DNA from: Candidatus Dormiibacterota bacterium
Lineage (GTDB): Bacteria; Acidobacteriota; Polarisedimenticolia; Gp22-AA2
Direction of reading: 5' to 3'
Length of the DNA stretch: 57,810 bases
Assembly (NCBI GenBank): GCA_035635555.1
Contig: DASQAT010000029.1
Coordinates: forward strand, 1-57,810
Within the stretch, counting starts at the first letter, position 1. The number at the start of each line of letters is the position of its first letter. Below the pieces are notes generated by a model. That model had not been told where the DNA came from, did not search any database, and saw only the letters and a program-made list of their open reading frames with translations. The position numbers and the translations under genes are program-made. Of this stretch, positions 51,070 to 57,810 are shown one piece after another.

Positions 51070-51762
51070 CTACAGCGGTCTCTTCATCAGATAGAAGTCG
51101 AGCTTCTTGAAGTTCGAGGCCAGGCGCTGCTCGACCTCCTTCTCGGTCTTGGGGGGCGGAACGATCACCTCGTCCCCCGGTTTCCAGTTGACCGGGCAGG
51201 CCACGGAGTTCTGGTCCACGGTCTGCAGCGCGTCCAGGATGCGCACCATCTCGTCCACGTTCCTTCCGACGTTGAGCGGATAGTAGACGAGAGCCCGCAC
51301 CACGCGCTTCGGGTCGATGAAAAACACGGCGCGCACCGTCGCCGTGGCGGACGCTCCCGGATGGATCATTCCGTACTTCACGGCCACCGCCGCGTTGTTG
51401 TCGGCGATCATCGGGTAGGGGATCAGGACGTCGAAGATCTGCTTGAGGTTCTGCCGCCACGCGAGGTGGCTGTGGATCGAGTCGATCGACAGGCCGATGA
51501 GCCGCGTCTTGCGCTTCTCGAACTCGGCGTTGCGCCGCGCCAGCTCCGTCAGCTCCGTGGAGCAGACGGGGGTGAAGTCGGCAGGATGGCTGAACAGCAC
51601 CACCCACTGTCCGTCCTGCCACTTCGACAAGGTGAGCTCGCCCTGCGTGGTGATCGCGGTGAAATCGGGGGCGACGTCGCCGATCCTCGGGATCGACCCG
51701 GCTTCCGGTGCGGGTACCGCCGCTCCGGTCGTCTGCGTCCCTGGCTGGGGCATCGTGGACAT
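51070..51762 (-). CDS. Peroxiredoxin, 1-Cys (Prx6/AhpC-like) type
   Basis: A 230-residue peroxiredoxin. The peroxidatic cysteine is C67 in HPADFTPVCSTELTELARR, the Prx6 pattern. VGRNVDEMVRILDALQTVDQNSVACPVNWKPGDEVIVPP and the C-terminal helix with YLMKRPL are typical of the long 1-Cys subgroup. A 20-residue Pro/Thr-rich N-terminal extension precedes the domain. A good promoter lies 100 nt upstream. Confidence 0.93.
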   Translation of the reverse strand: MSTMPQPGTQTTGAAVPAPEAGSIPRIGDVAPDFTAITTQGELTLSKWQDGQWVVLFSHPADFTPVCSTELTELARRNAEFEKRKTRLIGLSIDSIHSHLAWRQNLKQIFDVLIPYPMIADNNAAVAVKYGMIHPGASATATVRAVFFIDPKRVVRALVYYPLNVGRNVDEMVRILDALQTVDQNSVACPVNWKPGDEVIVPPPKTEKEVEQRLASNFKKLDFYLMKRPL

Positions 51763-51860
51763 GCGGTGTCTCCATTCCGGCCGGCGGAAGAAACGCCCCG
51801 GGGAGGTCCGGGATGCCGGCTCCCGCGGCCACGTTCGTTCGTGCGTTGAGAAGAGTCTAC

Positions 51861-51889
51861 AGTCTAGCGATCGACGCTCGGACGGTCAA
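51861..51889 (-). promoter_or_regulatory. Promoter for the peroxiredoxin gene
   Basis: Minus strand: -35 TTGACC (51884-51889), 17-nt spacer, -10 TAGACT (51861-51866), leaving a leader of about 90 nt. Confidence 0.7.
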
Positions 51890-51918
51890 GCGGCCGGGTT
51901 GAGGATCGGAGCGCCGGA

Positions 51919-52401
51919 TCATCGGGTGCGGCGCGCCCCGGGTCTGCGCCGCGCGGGTCGCGTGCGGGCCGACAGCGCACCTATTCCGGCGGTCGCGGCG
52001 TCCCGGTCCTGCTGGGTCGTGCCGCTGCTGCAGCCGATGCCGCCGACGATGCGGCCGTCCACGAAGATCGGCAGCCCGCCGCCCACGATCATGAACCGGC
52101 CCTGGTTGCCGATGTTGATGCCGAACGCCGGCCGGCCCGGAGCCGCCATCTCGGCGTACTCGTGGGTGGCCCGGCGCGCGCAGGCCGCGGTCCAGGCTTT
52201 CGAGACCGCGATGTCGATGCTGCTGAGCTTGGCGCCGTCCATCCGGTTGAACGCCAGCAGGTGGCCCGCGTCGTCGACCACCGCGATGTCCATGGGCACA
52301 CCGATGGCCGCGGCCCGGCGCGCCGCCGCCGCCAGGATGAGGCGGGCCCCCTGGAGCGTGAGGCGCGGACTGTTCCGGGTGACGAACTCGGGCTTGGCCA
52401 T
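51919..52401 (-). CDS. GlcG/HbpS-family (DUF336) protein
   Basis: A 160-residue protein of the GlcG/HbpS family. LTLQGARLILAAAARRAAAIGVPMDIAVVDDAGHLLAFNRMDGAKLSSIDIAVSKAWTA and GGLPIFVDGRIVGGIGCSSGTTQQD are diagnostic. Streptomyces HbpS binds heme and modulates a sensor kinase; GlcG is in the glycolate locus. No signal peptide is visible and the C-terminal tail is Arg-rich. It is divergent from yfiR and its kinase, so a sensory link is possible but not shown. ATG 52401. Confidence 0.88.
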   Translation of the reverse strand: MAKPEFVTRNSPRLTLQGARLILAAAARRAAAIGVPMDIAVVDDAGHLLAFNRMDGAKLSSIDIAVSKAWTAACARRATHEYAEMAAPGRPAFGINIGNQGRFMIVGGGLPIFVDGRIVGGIGCSSGTTQQDRDAATAGIGALSARTRPARRRPGARRTR

Positions 52402-52573
52402 ACCCCCCCCGCGCCGCGTCCCTCGCTTCCTGATCCTGTTCAGGGGGCAGCGGCCAGAATTTTGACGGGCAGTATAGCCCAGGACTGCGATCGGATCGCC
52501 TCCCACCGGCGGACGCCGGGGGTGTCGCGACCGCAACCCCTCGGAGATCCGACGTTTCCGCTCCCCCCGTGCG

Positions 52574-52602
52574 TTGCGGGTCCCGGAGCGCGAACATATA
52601 TT
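52574..52602 (+). promoter_or_regulatory. Promoter for the yfiR-kinase-regulator operon
   Basis: Plus strand: -35 TTGCGG (52574-52579), 17-nt spacer, -10 TATATT (52597-52602). The 80-nt leader after it can fold into a three-way junction. Confidence 0.65.
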
Positions 52603-52689
52603 TCGAGCCGCCAGCCGGGAGCTTCGAGCCCGGCACGGGGACGGCGCGCGCTGTCGTTGGCGGTCGGCGTCTGTCTCCCTGGAGAGATC

Positions 52690-53294
52690 ATGAGGCCTCA
52701 GGCGGCACGCCGCCGTCCCGGACCCATCCGCGCGCCCGGCCGAGCCGCCGCCTGTCTCGTCCTGTGCGCCGCCCTCATCGGAGCCCCGCGGGCCCAGAAC
52801 ACCCCGCCCGCGAATTTCGAGCACGAAGTCAAGGCGAGCTTCGTCTACACCGTCGCCAAGTTCGTCGACTGGCCTCCCGAGGCCTTCGTCGACCCGGCCG
52901 CCCCCTTCGTCTTCGTGGTCCTCGGAGACGATCAATTCGAGGATTCGCTGGTCCACACCGTGGCCGGCAAGACCGTGAGCGGCCACCCGGTCGAGGTCGT
53001 CGGCGTGAAGGACGCGAAAGACCTGGTCGCGTGTCACGTGCTTTACCTCGGGCGCTCCGAGGCCCCCAATGTGGACGACGTGCTGAAGCGATTGCACGGC
53101 GCCAGCGTCCTGACCGTCTCCGACTTCGACCATTTCGCCCAGAGCGGCGGCGTGATGCGGCTCGCGCTGGACGAGAACATGGTCCGCTTCGAGATCAACG
53201 TGGATGCCGCCGCGCGGGCCCATCTCCAGATCAGCTCCAAGATCCTGAAGCTGGGGAGACTCGTCCGGGACAGGAAGCACCTGCTGGGGGCGCC

Positions 53295-53298
<4 letters not shown>
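52690..53298 (+). CDS. YfiR family periplasmic protein (DUF4154)
   Basis: A 202-residue exported protein with a basic N-terminus and hydrophobic signal core (AACLVLCAALIGAPRAQ), then the YfiR domain: EHEVKASFVYTVAKFVDWPPEAF, VFVVLGDDQFEDSLV, VGVKDAKDLVACHVLYLGRSE, and VLTVSDFDHFAQSGGVMRLALDENMVRFEINVDAAARAHLQISSKILKLGRLV. In Pseudomonas YfiR represses the inner-membrane diguanylate cyclase YfiN from the periplasm. Its stop overlaps the kinase start (GTGA), so the kinase is the likely partner. Confidence 0.92.
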
Positions 53299-56968
<3,670 letters not shown>

Positions 56969-56972
<4 letters not shown>

Positions 56973-57628
56973 AGATCCTGATCGCGGAAGACGACCCTGT
57001 TTCACGGCGCGTCCTCGAGGCCACGCTCCTGAAGTGGGGCTACGAGGTCACGACCACCAGCAATGGCACGGAGGCCTGGGCGGGACTCAACGCCCCCGGC
57101 GCCCCGAGGCTGGCCATCCTCGACTGGATGATGCCCGAGATCGACGGGGTGGAGATCTGCCGGCGCGCCCGCGGGCTCCCCGATCAGGGCCCCCTGCACC
57201 TCATCCTTCTGACGGCGCGCGGCCGCAAGGAGGACGTGATCGCCGGGCTGCAGGCCGGCGCCGACGATTACGTCACCAAGCCCTTCGACCACGAGGAGCT
57301 CAAGGCCCGTGTCCAGGTCGGCACGCGCATCGTCGAGCTGCAGACCATGCTCGCGGCCCGGGTCACCGAGCTCGAAGAAGCCCTGACCCGCGTCCGCCAG
57401 CTGCGCGGACTGCTCCCGATCTGCTCGTACTGCAAGAAGATTCGCGATGACCAGAACTACTGGCAGCAGGTCGAGCAGTACGTGTCAACGCACACCGACG
57501 TGCAGTTCAGCCACGGCATCTGCCCGGACTGCTACCGCAAGGTGGTCGAGCCGCAGCTCGACGACGCCCTGCGGGACCATGGCGCCGTCCGGGAGCCGGT
57601 GAAGAAGCGGCGCGGCGGCACGCAGTAG
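56969..57628 (+). CDS. Response regulator with C-terminal CxxC/CxxC module
   Basis: A 219-residue regulator. The receiver domain (residues 1-120) has D8/D9, the phosphoacceptor D52 in LAILDWMMPEIDG, a conserved Thr in LLTAR and Lys in VTKPFD. A coiled-coil linker (IVELQTMLAARVTELEEALTRVRQL) leads to RGLLPICSYCKKIRDDQNYWQQVEQYV and FSHGICPDCYRK, two CxxC pairs about 35 residues apart, likely a metal site. This module is common after receivers and PAS domains, but its output is unknown. The DNA-binding domain typical of OmpR or NarL is absent. It overlaps the kinase stop by 4 nt. Confidence 0.88.
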
Positions 57629-57698
57629 GAAAATGCCCGACAAGCGTGTGGATGGGTGTCCGGATGAGAACGGGAAGGATGGACTCCTGTTCAGGTCC

Positions 57699-57713
57699 GA
57701 CCGGACGCCGGTC
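57699..57713 (+). terminator. Short hairpin downstream of the response regulator
   Basis: A perfect 6-bp stem GACCGG / CCGGTC with a 3-nt ACG loop lies 70 nt past the stop. No T-run follows, so this is a weak candidate. Confidence 0.3.
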
Positions 57714-57810
57714 TTCGGGAGGCGCGGCAGGGGCTCCGGTCAGGCGTTGCTGACGACTTCCTGAGTTTTCTCGCTCCCGGCACGGTTCTTTCTACAGGGA
57801 GTCTCCCCGC
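57714..57810. other. Right window edge, nothing assigned
   Basis: No gene can be assigned in the last 97 bases. One minus-strand frame is open from the edge to a stop near 57745 and could be the C-terminus of a gene lying outside the window, but it is too short to judge. Confidence 0.3.

Noticed and set aside
52602-52690. A c-di-GMP riboswitch in the yfiR leader
   Set aside because: The conserved GEMM core and tetraloop-receptor bases are missing; only a generic three-way junction remains.

Overview
The window is high-GC bacterial DNA, packed with genes on both strands and carrying many 4-nt start/stop overlaps. The gene content is that of a diderm: Kdo and heptose-LPS synthesis, LapA, Tat export, a SurA-like chaperone, and periplasmic YfiR. 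A CIRCE-controlled groESL, MoaA, complex I subunits, a lipoylated 2-oxoacid dehydrogenase, a double-length ThyX-like protein and a deoxyhypusine synthase-like protein are also present. This mixture fits Acidobacteriota or a related soil/sediment lineage, but that assignment is inference from gene content. No rRNA, tRNA, CRISPR array, transposase or phage gene was seen.

Layout. 1-3.8 kb: groES-groEL (groEL runs off the left edge) with CIRCE and promoter, an unrecognised gene, and an S41 protease. 4-9.3 kb: tatA-tatC, a WaaP-like kinase, two heptosyltransferases, a Trm112-like protein and a heptose-7-P kinase. 9.3-12.3 kb: a DUF4388 protein divergent from an XRE-TPR regulator and a secreted protein. 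12.3-17.4 kb (minus): a Kdo operon kdsB-pyrG-kdsA-kdsD-kdsC-lapA. 17.7-21.9 kb: Rid protein, [2Fe-2S] protein, MoaA, then three unrecognised membrane-linked genes. 22-26.9 kb: NifU-like scaffold, NuoI, NuoB, an NDUFAF7/MidA-type methyltransferase, an Mrp/Ind1-type P-loop NTPase and a SurA-like PPIase. 26.9-32.2 kb: small membrane protein, aspartase, Bcp, a Rieske protein, TrmB and the ThyX-like protein. 32.3-42 kb: E3, two E1-alpha paralogues, E1-beta, E2, LipB, LipA, then Rrf2 regulator, IscS and IscA. 42-44.5 kb: DHS-like protein and glycine oxidase. 44.5-45 kb: a non-coding block made of two inverted copies of a palindromic element. 45-51.8 kb: MFS transporter, secreted protein, a coupled methyltransferase-Nudix-SDR-thioesterase run, PfpI, DUF72 and a peroxiredoxin. 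51.9-57.6 kb: an HbpS/GlcG-like protein, YfiR, a CHASE8-type hybrid kinase and a response regulator.

How the genes work together. The envelope genes make and activate Kdo (pyrG supplies the CTP used by KdsB) and make heptose and inner core. The 32-42 kb block combines a lipoate-dependent dehydrogenase with the enzymes that lipoylate it and with Fe-S genes that could serve LipA. The 22-26 kb block places two Fe-S subunits of complex I beside bacterial relatives of two mitochondrial complex I assembly factors and an Fe-S scaffold-like protein. The strongest leads for follow-up are that assembly island, the paired palindromic elements at 44.55-44.89 kb whose stems differ in sequence but remain base-paired, the two-component version of a YfiR/YfiN-like sensor, and the double ThyX-like protein.
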